This document shows, piece by piece, positions 15,040-23,110 of a stretch of 23,683 bases of DNA. The notes under the pieces were generated by a model. It worked only from the letters and a program-made list of their open reading frames with translations. It was not told the DNA's origin and did not search any database. Position 1 is the first letter of the stretch, and every line of letters starts with the position of its first letter. Source of the stretch: an uncultured Methylobacteriaceae bacterium (lineage in GTDB: Bacteria > Pseudomonadota > Alphaproteobacteria > Rhizobiales > Beijerinckiaceae); the NCBI GenBank assembly GCA_937872715.1, contig CALMTJ010000114.1, positions 13,070 to 36,752 on the forward strand, in the 5' to 3' direction. The position numbers and the translations under genes are program-made.

Positions 15040-16536
15040 TCACTGCATGGTCGGGATCACGAACTCGGCCCCCTCCTTCACGCCGGAGGGCCAGCGGGAG
15101 GTGACGGTCTTCGTCTTCGTGTAGAAGCGGATCGAGTCCGGGCCGTGCTGGTTCAAGTCGCCGAAGCCGGACGCCTTCCAGCCGCCGAAGGTGTAATAGG
15201 CGATCGGCACCGGGATCGGCACGTTGATGCCCACCATGCCGACCTCGACCTTGGCGGCGAAGTCCCGCGCGGCGTCGCCGTCGCGGGTGAAGATCGCGAC
15301 CCCGTTGCCGTATTCGTGCTGGGAAGGCAGCCGCAGCGCCTCGTCGTAATCCTTCGCCCGCACCACGGACAGGACGGGGCCGAAGATCTCGTCCTTGTAG
15401 ATCTTCATGTCGGGCGTCACCTCGTCGAACAGGCAGCCGCCCATGTAGAAGCCGTTCTCGTAGCCCTGCAGGCGGAATTCGCGCCCGTCCACCACGAGCT
15501 TCGCGCCCTCGCCGATCCCGGTCTCCACGTATCCTTTGATCCTGTCGAGGGCCGCGCGCGTGACCACCGGCCCGAAATCCGCGGACGGGTCGGTCGAGGG
15601 CCCGACTTTCAGGCTCTCGACGCGCGGGATCAGCTTCTCGACGAGCCTGTCCGCCGTCGCCTGCCCGACCGGGACGGCGACGGAGATCGCCATGCAGCGC
15701 TCGCCGGCCGAGCCGTAGCCGGCGCCGATGAGCGCGTCGACGGTCTGGTCCATGTCGGCATCCGGCATGATGATCATGTGGTTCTTGGCGCCGCCGAAGC
15801 ACTGCGCGCGCTTGCCGGTCGCGGCCGCCCGACTGTAGATGTATTGGGCGATCGGCGAGGAGCCGACGAAGCCGACCGCCTTGATGTCCCGGTTGTCCAG
15901 GATCGCGTCGACGGCCTCCTTGTCGCCGTTCACGACGTTGAGGATGCCGGCCGGCAGCCCCGCCTCGATCATCAGCTCGGCGAGCCGCATCGGGACGCCG
16001 GGGTCCCGCTCGGACGGCTTCAGGATGAAGGCGTTGCCGCAGGCGATGGCCGGGCCGAACTTCCACATCGGGATCATGGCCGGGAAGTTGAAGGGCGTGA
16101 TGCCGGCCACCACGCCCAGCGGCTGGCGCATCGAGTAGATGTCGATGTTCGGCCCCGCCCCTTCCGTGTACTCGCCCTTCATGAGGTGCGGGATGCCGCA
16201 GGCGAACTCGACCACCTCGAGACCGCGCTGGATGTCGCCCTTCGCGTCCGGGACCGTCTTGCCGTGCTCGCGGGCGAGAAGCTCGGCCAGGCTGTCGTAT
16301 TCCGCCTGAACGAGGTCGAGGAAGCGCATCATCACGCGGGCGCGGCGCTGCGGGTTCGTGCTTCCCCAGGCGACCTGCGCCGCCTTGGCGTTCTCCACCG
16401 CCTCCCGGAGCTCGGCCGCCGACGCCAGCGCGACGCGACCGGTCGTCTCCCCGGTCATCGGCTCGAACAAGTCCGCGAACCGGCCCGAACGGCCCTCCAC
16501 GTGCTTGCCGCCGATGAAATGCCCGACCGTCCTCAT
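15040..16536 (-). CDS. mmsA: CoA-acylating methylmalonate-semialdehyde dehydrogenase
   Basis: A 498-residue aldehyde dehydrogenase family enzyme that converts methylmalonate semialdehyde, NAD+ and CoA to propionyl-CoA, CO2 and NADH, the last step of this branch of valine breakdown. It also acts on malonate semialdehyde from beta-alanine. Key residues are Asn150 (ITPFNFP), Lys173 (LKPSER) and nucleophile Cys281 (GSAGERCMAISVAV). The motif QCFGGAKNHMII replaces the general-base Glu motif of ordinary aldehyde dehydrogenases and marks the CoA-dependent group, as does INVPIPVPIAYYTFGGWK. The ATG at 16536 has GGGGAG about 8 bases upstream. The length is typical. It follows the NDUFA9-like gene by 33 bases and precedes Uma2 by 22 bases. 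Together with the ACAD and mmsB it makes a split valine cluster. Confidence 0.95.
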   Translation of the reverse strand: MRTVGHFIGGKHVEGRSGRFADLFEPMTGETTGRVALASAAELREAVENAKAAQVAWGSTNPQRRARVMMRFLDLVQAEYDSLAELLAREHGKTVPDAKGDIQRGLEVVEFACGIPHLMKGEYTEGAGPNIDIYSMRQPLGVVAGITPFNFPAMIPMWKFGPAIACGNAFILKPSERDPGVPMRLAELMIEAGLPAGILNVVNGDKEAVDAILDNRDIKAVGFVGSSPIAQYIYSRAAATGKRAQCFGGAKNHMIIMPDADMDQTVDALIGAGYGSAGERCMAISVAVPVGQATADRLVEKLIPRVESLKVGPSTDPSADFGPVVTRAALDRIKGYVETGIGEGAKLVVDGREFRLQGYENGFYMGGCLFDEVTPDMKIYKDEIFGPVLSVVRAKDYDEALRLPSQHEYGNGVAIFTRDGDAARDFAAKVEVGMVGINVPIPVPIAYYTFGGWKASGFGDLNQHGPDSIRFYTKTKTVTSRWPSGVKEGAEFVIPTMQ

Positions 16537-16569
16537 CCCGTTTCTCCCCTTCTGTCCCGTGAGCCGGCG

Positions 16570-17565
16570 TCAGGTCGCCCGTTCCAGGTCGAACTGGCCG
16601 GTCTTGCGATAGCGTATCAGGTATTCCGGCACGATCGCGCCCATCGCCCGGGGCTCGATCCCGAGCCCTTCGAGCGTCCGGCCGTCGCGTTTCGCCGGTT
16701 CCGACACCACATTGTCGGACGCCAGCAGCGTGACCTGATCGCGGGTCAGCTTGAGCTCGTCCGGCAGAAGCCCGAAAGTCAGCCCGTCCACGATCTCGAG
16801 GAGGCGCGCCTGAAGCATGGCGGCCGGCTGCGGAAGGGCGATGATCGCGGGCCGGCGCTCGGTCACGTCGAGGACGAGCTGGACGAGTTCGCGCAGGGTC
16901 AGGACCTGCGGGCCTCCGAGCTCGTAGGTGCGGCCGCCCGGAACGCGTCCGTCGACCGCCTGGGCGATCGCCTCGGCGACGTCGCCCGCGAAGACGGGCT
17001 GGAAACGGCTGTCCGCTCCGGCGATCGGCAGGACAGGGAGCGCTCGGGCGAGCGACGCGAAGCGGTTGAGGAAGCTGTCGCCCGGCCCGAAGATCACGGA
17101 GGGACGCAGCAGGACGGCGTCGGGATGCCGCGACATCATCGCGGCCTCCGCCGCCGCCTTGGACCGGGCGTAGTCGGAGGCGGAGCCCGCATCCGCGCCG
17201 ATCGCCGAGACATGGATGACCGGCGTCCCGGACGGCACGGCTCCGGCGATGGATTTCGCGCCCTGCGCCTGCACGTCCGCGAAGGTCTGCGGCCCGCTCT
17301 CGCCCAGAATGCCGACGCAGTTGACGACCGCGTCGGCGCGCTCGACGGCGCGGGCGATCGAATCCGGGTAGCGGAGGTTCGCCTGGAGGAGCTGGATCTG
17401 GCCGACCGTGCCGAGCGGCTGGAGGAAGAAGCCGAGATTGGGGCGCCGTACCGCGACCCTGATGCGGTAGCCGCGCTTGGCCAGCGCCCGAACCGCGTGG
17501 CGCCCGAGAAAGCCCGAGCCGCCGAACACGGTCACGAGCTTCGGCGCCTGTCGCATCGCATCCAT
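16570..17565 (-). CDS. NDUFA9-like complex I-associated SDR / NAD(P)H-binding protein
   Basis: A 331-residue atypical short-chain dehydrogenase. The cofactor motif VTVFGGSGFLGRH lies at about residues 11-23, followed by VAVRRPN, NCVGILGESG and HVSAIGADAGSASDYARSKA, where the usual YxxxK appears as YARSK. This resembles the NDUFA9/39-kDa subunit family, which in mitochondria binds NADPH and stabilises complex I. In alphaproteobacteria the gene is common but normally lies away from the nuo operon, as here. It could assist complex I or be a quinone or sugar-type oxidoreductase. The ATG at 17565 has GAGG 7 bases upstream. It lies 76 bases after the PLP-enzyme gene and 33 bases before mmsA, so it may start or join a transcript with mmsA. 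Confidence 0.88.
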   Translation of the reverse strand: MDAMRQAPKLVTVFGGSGFLGRHAVRALAKRGYRIRVAVRRPNLGFFLQPLGTVGQIQLLQANLRYPDSIARAVERADAVVNCVGILGESGPQTFADVQAQGAKSIAGAVPSGTPVIHVSAIGADAGSASDYARSKAAAEAAMMSRHPDAVLLRPSVIFGPGDSFLNRFASLARALPVLPIAGADSRFQPVFAGDVAEAIAQAVDGRVPGGRTYELGGPQVLTLRELVQLVLDVTERRPAIIALPQPAAMLQARLLEIVDGLTFGLLPDELKLTRDQVTLLASDNVVSEPAKRDGRTLEGLGIEPRAMGAIVPEYLIRYRKTGQFDLERAT

Positions 17566-17641
17566 GACGACCCTCGTCCTGCGCCTGCTCCTTACGGCAT
17601 GCGCAAGGCCCGTGTGAAGCCGGAGTGCGGAGACCGTCCGG

Positions 17642-18724
17642 TCAGCGGATGCGGCCCCGCGCCGCGACCGGGATCTCGCCCACGATCTTCCCTCCCCGCA
17701 CGGCGACGAGCGAGTCCATGAGATTCACGACGACGCAGACGTGGTTCGGCACGACGCTCACCACGTCGCCGATGGCGGGCGGGGCCTCGCAGCGCGACAG
17801 GTCGAGGAAGCCGTGCTCCTCGGCCAGCGCGTGGATGCGGGCGTTCGGATGCTCGCGGACGAAGCCGTAGCCGTCGAGCGTGCCGAGATCGGCCGTCAGG
17901 CTCTTCGATCCGGCATCGAGAATGCCGCGCGCGGACGTGGCGCGGCTCACGACGGTCGTGACGACGCTGAGCGCGCAATCGGCGAGCGTCGCGGCGCCCG
18001 CGGCCATCGTCATGCGGTCGTTGTACACGTAGGTGCCGGGTCGATGTTCGGTCGCGCCCTTGATCCGGCCGAGATGGGCGAGATTCGGCGTGCCGCCGGT
18101 CGACACGATGGCGGGTTCGAGGCCGAGTTCCCGGACGCCGAGCGACGCCTTGTCGAGGAACGCCTGCGTCTCCGCCATCGCGGTCTCGGGCGGATAAAGG
18201 AGGAAGCCCGCGAAGGCGAGCCCCGGCGAGGCCGCGATCCCGGCCGCGAGCCCGACCGCCTCGCCGACGCTCTCGACGCCCGCGCGCTTGCGCCCGGTAT
18301 CGCATTCGACGACGACGGGAAGCGTGCGGCCGGCCTTCTCGGCCGCCTCCGACAGGGCCGCGACCGTCACCGGGTTGTCGGCCGCGACCGTCAGCCTCGC
18401 CTTCGGCATCAGGGCCGCGAGCCGGTCGATCTTGTCCCGGCCCATGAGGTTGTAGCTGATCAGGATGTCCAGGTGGCCGGCCGCGGCGAAGACCTCCGCC
18501 TCGCCGAGCTTCTGGCACGTGATGCCGGACGCGCCCGCCTCGCGCTGCATGGCCGCGACCATCGGGCTCTTATGCGTCTTGATGTGCGGCCGGTTCGCGA
18601 GCCCGGCCGCGTCGCAGGCCGCCTGGACGCGCCGGATGTTGCGGTCGACCACGTCGAGATCGACCATCGCCACGGGAGTGCCGAACTCGCGCGCGACGTC
18701 CTTCGTGACGGCGGCCGCGCTCAT
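17642..18724 (-). CDS. D-threonine aldolase / D-serine dehydratase-like PLP enzyme (fold type III)
   Basis: A 360-residue fold type III PLP enzyme. Cofactor attachment is expected at Lys49 in RPHIKTHKSP. The N-terminal alanine-racemase-like barrel spans about residues 15-255, and the C-terminal beta domain carries the metal pair His328-x-Cys330 (VPNHVCVVVNL), which distinguishes the DSD1/D-threonine aldolase family. Such enzymes cleave D-threonine or D-3-hydroxyaspartate to glycine plus aldehyde, or dehydrate D-serine to pyruvate and ammonia. The exact reaction cannot be read from sequence. Its ATG overlaps the RidA-like TGA by 4 bases (ATGA), and RidA proteins hydrolyse imines and enamines that PLP dehydratases release. 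This favours a dehydratase reaction, as inference. Confidence 0.88.
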   Translation of the reverse strand: MSAAAVTKDVAREFGTPVAMVDLDVVDRNIRRVQAACDAAGLANRPHIKTHKSPMVAAMQREAGASGITCQKLGEAEVFAAAGHLDILISYNLMGRDKIDRLAALMPKARLTVAADNPVTVAALSEAAEKAGRTLPVVVECDTGRKRAGVESVGEAVGLAAGIAASPGLAFAGFLLYPPETAMAETQAFLDKASLGVRELGLEPAIVSTGGTPNLAHLGRIKGATEHRPGTYVYNDRMTMAAGAATLADCALSVVTTVVSRATSARGILDAGSKSLTADLGTLDGYGFVREHPNARIHALAEEHGFLDLSRCEAPPAIGDVVSVVPNHVCVVVNLMDSLVAVRGGKIVGEIPVAARGRIR

Positions 18725-19179
18725 GGGTGGATGCGGATCACGGCCTCGATCTCGACCGTCATGCCGTTCGGGAGCGAGCCGAACCCGACGGCGGAGCGGG
18801 CGTGCTTGCCCCGCTCGCCCAGCACCGCCACGAACAGGTCGGAGCAGCCGTTGATGACCGCCGGCTGCTCGGCGAAGTCCGGGGCGGCGTTCACCATCCC
18901 GAGCACCTTCAGGATCTCCACCTTTCCGAGATCTCCCGCCACTGCCTTCGCGGCCGCGAGAAGCCCGAGCCCGACGATCCTGGCGTGTCCGTAGGCGTCG
19001 TGCACGGAGACGTCCCGCCCCACCTTGCCGGTCGGGTAGGACCCGTCGGGCCGGCGCGGCCCCTGGCCGGACAGGTAGGCGATGTCGCCGTCGCGCTTGT
19101 AGGACACGTAGGTGGCGAGCGGGGTGGGGAGCTCGGGGAGGGTGAGGCCGAGTTCGGCCAGCTTGTCGTCCGGGTGCAT
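18721..19179 (-). CDS. RidA-like (YjgF/YER057c/UK114) protein
   Basis: A 152-residue member of the Rid family. The start MHPDDKLAELGLTLPELPTP at 19179 has AAGGAG 6 bases upstream; the longer in-frame reading is not needed. It belongs to the longer subgroup with GDIAYLSGQGPRRPDG, LKVLGMVNAAPDFAEQPAVI and GKHARSAVGFGSLP, the Arg in HARSAVG being in the usual active-site position, and it ends MTVEIEAVIRI. RidA enzymes speed release of ammonia from reactive 2-aminoacrylate-type enamines or imines; divergent subgroups may have other roles. It probably forms a trimer in the cytoplasm. It lies 22 bases after the MATE gene and overlaps the PLP-enzyme gene by 4 bases, so it is the natural partner of that enzyme. 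Confidence 0.9.
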   Translation of the reverse strand: MHPDDKLAELGLTLPELPTPLATYVSYKRDGDIAYLSGQGPRRPDGSYPTGKVGRDVSVHDAYGHARIVGLGLLAAAKAVAGDLGKVEILKVLGMVNAAPDFAEQPAVINGCSDLFVAVLGERGKHARSAVGFGSLPNGMTVEIEAVIRIHP

Positions 19180-19201
19180 CGCGACTCCTTTCGGGAGAAC
19201 G

Positions 19202-20659
19202 CTACGGAGCCGGCGACAGAGCGGCAAGAGGCTCCCCCGCCGCGAGCGCGGCCGGGGCCGCCGGCCCGGGGACCTCACGGAACCAGGTTCCGCGCGCGAC
19301 GGCCGCCGCGATGATCAGGCCGTAGAGGAGCATCCCGGCCCCGATCGCGGCCGAGAACAGCCTGAACGAGCCGGTCGACGCGAGGAGCGCCCAGCCGCCG
19401 CCCAGCGCCACGACCATCCGGACGAAGCCCGCGGCGAGCGGCCACAACAGGCGCCCCGCGCCCTGCGAGGCGAAGTAGAGGGAAAGTCCGAGACCGAAGA
19501 ACCCGTAGAACGGTCCTGCGGCCCGAAGATAATCCGAGCCGGCCGCAACCATGGCCGGGTCGCGGTCGAACAGCGACAGCCAGGCGCCGGGCCATATCGC
19601 GGCCGCGAGGCCGACCGCCTCCGTCATGGCGAAGGCGAGCCCTCCGCCCCAGGCGGTGATCCGGAGCGCCCGGCCGTTCCGCCCCGCGCCGATATTGGTG
19701 CCCACCATGGCGACGAGAGGCGCGCCCACCCCGAAGACGAGCGGCACGAGCAGGTATTCCAGCCGCGCGCCCGTGCCGTAGCCCGCGACCGCGGCGTTGC
19801 CGCCGTAGAAGCCCGCGAGCGCCGTCGCCACCCCGATGACGACGTTCGTCTGGAGGGACGAGATCGACCCGAAGGCGCCGACGCGCAGGATCTCGCGCGA
19901 GACGGCCCAGGACGGACGCACCCAGCGCATCCGCACGACGCCCCGCCGGAGGCAGTACCAGGCGAGGATCGCGGTTCCGGCCGCGTAGAAGAGGACGAGC
20001 GCGATCCCGCCTCCCGCGATGCCGTAGCCGGGAAACGGGCCGTAGCCGAAGATCAGGAGGGGCGAGAGCGGGAGGAGCAGGACGACCCCGCCGCAGAGGA
20101 CGAGGGCCGGGACCAGCATGTTCCCGGTTCCCCGGATGCTGCTCGCGAGCGCGTTCATGACCCAGAGGAGCACGTTGCCGGCGAACACCACGTTCGAATA
20201 GGCGAGCGCCGCCTCGATCGCGCCGCCCGAGCCGCCGAGCGCCCGGTAGAGTGGACGCCCGAACAGCAGCACGCCGACCGCGAACAGCGCGCCGACGACG
20301 CCGTTGATGACGAGCGCGTTGAGCAGCACCGCATCCGCCTGCCGGCGGTCGCCGCGGCCGAGGGCGCGGGCGGTCGCGGACGAGATGCCGCCCCCGATCG
20401 CGCCGGCGGACAGCATCTGCATCAGCATCACGCCGGGGAAGACGAGCGCCATGCCGGCCAGCGCGTCCGTCCCGAGCCGGCCGACGAACCAGGTCTCGAT
20501 CAGCCCGGTCGCGGCCTGCGCCAGCATGACGAGGACGTTCGGCCAGGCGAGCCGCAGGAGCAGCGGGAGGATCGGCGCGTCGAGGAGCGCGAGGGTGCGG
20601 GGATCCATCGCCCGCGACAGGGGCGGGACGCCGGCATCGGCGGCCGCGACCCGGCTCAC
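19202..20659 (-). CDS. MATE family efflux transporter
   Basis: A 485-residue multidrug and toxin extrusion protein with twelve predicted membrane segments by eye, in two MatE halves. Typical blocks are LLLRLAWPNVLVMLAQAATG and LIETWFVGRLGTDALAGMAL in the first half and GVGAPLVAMVGTNIGAGRNG in the second. It should export cationic or aromatic compounds using a proton or sodium gradient. The GTG at 20659 overlaps the thioesterase TGA by 4 bases (GTGA) and is taken as the start. An ATG at 20608 (MDPRTLALLD) is the alternative and is closer to the usual MATE beginning. The C-terminal tail is Ala/Pro rich. It follows the thioesterase gene and is divergent from MarR, so MarR control of export is plausible. 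Confidence 0.92.
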   Translation of the reverse strand: MSRVAAADAGVPPLSRAMDPRTLALLDAPILPLLLRLAWPNVLVMLAQAATGLIETWFVGRLGTDALAGMALVFPGVMLMQMLSAGAIGGGISSATARALGRGDRRQADAVLLNALVINGVVGALFAVGVLLFGRPLYRALGGSGGAIEAALAYSNVVFAGNVLLWVMNALASSIRGTGNMLVPALVLCGGVVLLLPLSPLLIFGYGPFPGYGIAGGGIALVLFYAAGTAILAWYCLRRGVVRMRWVRPSWAVSREILRVGAFGSISSLQTNVVIGVATALAGFYGGNAAVAGYGTGARLEYLLVPLVFGVGAPLVAMVGTNIGAGRNGRALRITAWGGGLAFAMTEAVGLAAAIWPGAWLSLFDRDPAMVAAGSDYLRAAGPFYGFFGLGLSLYFASQGAGRLLWPLAAGFVRMVVALGGGWALLASTGSFRLFSAAIGAGMLLYGLIIAAAVARGTWFREVPGPAAPAALAAGEPLAALSPAP

Positions 20660-21177
20660 GGCTTCGCCCCGGGGATGTCGAAGACGAGGCATGTGGTGGA
20701 GGCGGTGGCGTAGAGCCGCCCGGCCTCGTCGACCAGCCGCGCATCGGCGACGGCCGTCTGCCGGCCGAGATGGGCGATGCGCCCCTCTCCGACCACCCGG
20801 CCGGAAGCGTCCGTGACGGCCCGGACGTAGTTCACCTTGATCTCGAGCGTCGTGTAGCCGCGCCCGGCCGGCAGGAGACTGTGCACGGCGCAGCCCATCA
20901 CCGAATCGAGAAGCGTCGCGGCGACGCCGCCATGGACGGAGCCGAGCGGGTTGTAGAGGTGCTCGCCAGCCGCGAGCGCCATGCGGACGACGCCCTCCTC
21001 GACGGAGACGAGCTCGATCCCGAGCAGCTCCATCACGGGCGGGGGCGGCAGGTCGCCGGCCATCATGGCTCGCAGGTAGTCGATCCCGGCGAGCCCGCGT
21101 CCCGCCTTGGCGGACGCCTTCGGGTCCGACCACGTGACGGCCCTGCGTCGCGCGGCGGCATCGTGCTCGGCTCCCAT
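20656..21177 (-). CDS. PaaI-like hotdog-fold thioesterase
   Basis: A 173-residue hotdog-fold protein. The family motif YNPLGSVHGGVAATLLDSVM is present, with the HGG turn and the Asp in LLDS at the usual catalytic position, followed by YTTLEIKVNYVRAV and RVVGEGRIAHLGRQTAVADA. It probably hydrolyses aromatic or other acyl-CoA thioesters in the cytoplasm. The ATG at 21177 has GGGGAG about 8 bases upstream and is preferred to one 21 bases earlier. The first 40 residues are an unusual Ala/Arg-rich extension. It is the first gene of the thioesterase-MATE-RidA-PLP enzyme run and lies opposite marR across a palindromic region. Pairing of this fold with MarR and efflux genes suggests handling of an aromatic or toxic acid, which is inference. 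Confidence 0.88.
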   Translation of the reverse strand: MGAEHDAAARRRAVTWSDPKASAKAGRGLAGIDYLRAMMAGDLPPPPVMELLGIELVSVEEGVVRMALAAGEHLYNPLGSVHGGVAATLLDSVMGCAVHSLLPAGRGYTTLEIKVNYVRAVTDASGRVVGEGRIAHLGRQTAVADARLVDEAGRLYATASTTCLVFDIPGAKP

Positions 21178-21219
21178 GCGGCGGCTCCCCGGCCGCATCC
21201 CGGCCTTGCGGATTAGGCG

Positions 21220-21233
21220 TATATGCGCTTATA
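21220..21233. promoter_or_regulatory. MarR operator candidate and promoter region between thioesterase and marR
   Basis: The 14-base dyad TATA-T-GCGC-T-TATA is symmetrical except at two T positions and is the only AT-rich island in the 144-base divergent region. Either strand can supply a -10-like hexamer from it, TATAAG towards the thioesterase and TTATAT towards marR. A MarR dimer bound here would cover both promoters. The marR start must then lie downstream, which supports GTG 21322 over ATGs at 21223 or 21241. Confidence 0.45.
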
Positions 21234-21321
21234 TCGGCCGATGCAATCGCGGTCGCGTCAGAACCTTTCCCCGCGCGGGCCGTCCCTTACCGGGAAGGAA
21301 CGGCACCCGGGCGGTGCTCAC

Positions 21322-21768
21322 GTGAGCCACGCGGCCGTGCCCGCCACCGATCTCTGCCACGCCCTCGCGCTCCGCAAGGCCGCCCGGCACCTGACCGGGC
21401 TGTACGATCGCCACCTCGCGGCCTCAGGCGTGACCGTCACGCAATACGCGATCCTGCACCGGCTCCGGCAGGAGCCGCGCACCATCAACGCGCTCGCGGC
21501 CGCGCTCGCGACCGACCGCACCACGATGGGCCGCAATCTCCGCCCGCTCGAGCGGGACGGCCTGATCGCGATCCAGGCGGATGTCCAGGATGCGCGCCGC
21601 CGCGCCCTCTCGATCACCGCCGAAGGCATCGCCTGCCTCCGCCGGGCCCGCGACGGGTGGGCGGCCGCGCAGGCCGAGTTCGAGGAGCGCTACGGCGCAG
21701 AGCCCGCCCGGGCCTTGCGCGAAACCCTCGCCGGAGTGGTCGCCCTCGACCTCTCCGCCCGTTCCTGA
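21322..21768 (+). CDS. MarR family transcriptional regulator
   Basis: A 148-residue winged-helix regulator. The DNA-binding part is GVTVTQYAILHRLRQEPRTI, then NALAAALATDRTTMGRNLRP, LERDGLI and the wing DARRRALSITAEG. The flanking N- and C-terminal helices form the dimer interface. Two earlier in-frame ATGs (21223 and 21241) would add an unusual Arg/Ser-rich 27-33-residue segment and overlap the operator dyad, so GTG 21322 (VSHAAVPATDLCHALALR) is chosen; its ribosome site is weak. It is followed by the MFS gene after 14 bases and is divergent from the thioesterase/MATE run. It probably represses both sets until a small aromatic or other ligand binds. Confidence 0.88.
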   Translation: MSHAAVPATDLCHALALRKAARHLTGLYDRHLAASGVTVTQYAILHRLRQEPRTINALAAALATDRTTMGRNLRPLERDGLIAIQADVQDARRRALSITAEGIACLRRARDGWAAAQAEFEERYGAEPARALRETLAGVVALDLSARS

Positions 21769-21782
21769 TCGGAGGCCCCGCC

Positions 21783-23078
21783 ATGCTGTCGAACCGCCTC
21801 GCCCCCCTCCTCGATCGCTGGGGCATCCACTACGCCTGGGTCGTGATGGCCGCGACCTTCCTGACGATGGTCTCGACGGCGGCCGCGATGGGCAATCTCG
21901 GCGTGCTGCTCATGCCGGTCCAGAAGGAGTTCGGCTGGGACACGGGCTCGATATCCGGCGCCCTGGCGCTTCGCCTCCTCCTCTTCGGCCTCCTCGCGCC
22001 TTTCGCGGCCGCTCTGATGCAGCGATACGGGTTGCGGGCCGTGGTGGCGGCCGCCCTGGCCCTGATCTCGCTCGGCCTCGGCCTGTCGACGCTGATGACC
22101 CGGCTCTGGCACGTCTGGGCCACCTGGGGCCTCCTCGTCGGCGTCGGCACCGGCCTCACCGCGATGGTGCTCGGAGCGACCGTCGCGAACCGCTGGTTCT
22201 CCAAGAGCCGCGGCCTCGTGGTGGGGCTCCTCACCGCGAGCTCGGCCACCGGCCAGCTCGCCTTCCTGCCACTCGCGGCCTGGGTGGGAGAGACGTTCGG
22301 CTGGCGGGTGGCGATCGTGCCCGTCCTCGCCGCCTGCGCGCTCGCCTGCTGCCTGATGCTCCTCTTCGCGCGGGACCGCCCGTCCGACCTCGGCCTGCCG
22401 GCCTATGGCGAGGCCGCGGTCGCACCTCCTCCCCCGCCGCCGGCCGCGAACCCGTTCGCGACGGCGCTCGCGGTTCTCGGCTCGGCGGCGAGGACGCCAG
22501 CGTTCTGGATCCTGTTCGGCTCCTTCTTCGTCTGCGGGCTCTCGACCAACGGGCTGATCCAGACCCACTTCATCCCGCTCTGCTTCGATTTCGGCATGGG
22601 CAACGTGGAGGCGGCCTCCGTGCTGGCCATGATCGGGGCGTTCGACTTCGTCGGCACCGTCCTGTCCGGCTGGCTGTCCGACCGATACGACAACCGCAAG
22701 CTGCTGGCCTGGTATTACGGGCTGCGCGGGATCTCGCTCCTGTTCCTGCCGATGTCGACCTTCACCTTCTACGGGCTGTCGGTCTTCGCCGTGTTCTACG
22801 GGCTCGACTGGATCGCGACCGTGCCGCCGACCGTGAAGATCTCGGGCGGTCAGTTATGCCTCAATCATGGTCCGCTCGTCTTCGGGTGGGTGTTCACCGG
22901 CCACCAGATCGGGGCGGCCGTGGCGGCGCTCGGCGCCGGGCTGAGCCGCGACGCCTTCGCAACCTACCTGCCTGCCTTCTACACGGCCGGCGCGGCCTGC
23001 CTGCTGGCCGCCATGGGGGTGCTGATGATCCGCTCGTCCGGCGGCCGGCCGATCGTCATCAAGCCGGTTGCGGCGTGA
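21783..23078 (+). CDS. MFS transporter
   Basis: A 431-residue major facilitator with twelve predicted membrane segments by eye and a Pro-rich central loop (APPPPPPAANP near residue 218). The half-domain signatures are visible: HYAWVVMAATFLTMVSTAAA at the start, FARDRPSDLGLPAYG before the central loop, and GWLSDRYDNRKLL in the second half (motif A-like). It resembles the oxalate/formate and monocarboxylate-type subgroup more than drug exporters; the substrate is unknown. GGAGG 8 bases before the ATG at 21783 sets the start, 14 bases after marR. Around 22850-22875 a run of codons rare here (TTA, AAT, CAT, GGT) encodes LCLNHG, where relatives usually have Phe-Gly, but the reading frame is unbroken. 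Confidence 0.9.
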   Translation: MLSNRLAPLLDRWGIHYAWVVMAATFLTMVSTAAAMGNLGVLLMPVQKEFGWDTGSISGALALRLLLFGLLAPFAAALMQRYGLRAVVAAALALISLGLGLSTLMTRLWHVWATWGLLVGVGTGLTAMVLGATVANRWFSKSRGLVVGLLTASSATGQLAFLPLAAWVGETFGWRVAIVPVLAACALACCLMLLFARDRPSDLGLPAYGEAAVAPPPPPPAANPFATALAVLGSAARTPAFWILFGSFFVCGLSTNGLIQTHFIPLCFDFGMGNVEAASVLAMIGAFDFVGTVLSGWLSDRYDNRKLLAWYYGLRGISLLFLPMSTFTFYGLSVFAVFYGLDWIATVPPTVKISGGQLCLNHGPLVFGWVFTGHQIGAAVAALGAGLSRDAFATYLPAFYTAGAACLLAAMGVLMIRSSGGRPIVIKPVAA

Positions 23079-23110
23079 GCCGCGACCCGCGACCCTGACG
23101 TCATCCGTTC

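Noticed and set aside
15145..17721. A very long plus-strand open frame (about 858 codons) antisense to mmsA and the NDUFA9-like gene.
   Set aside because: It lies across two clearly recognised minus-strand genes, is Arg/Asp/His rich with no domain pattern, and results from codon bias in GC-rich DNA.
22840..22885. Rare-codon stretch in the MFS gene, suspected compensating frameshifts.
   Set aside because: The length matches the typical family spacing, and neither other frame gives a better family match, so it reads as plain substitution.
21581..23098. A 505-codon open frame overlapping marR and the MFS gene.
   Set aside because: Low-complexity Arg/Pro-rich product with no motif, in a shifted frame relative to both recognised genes.
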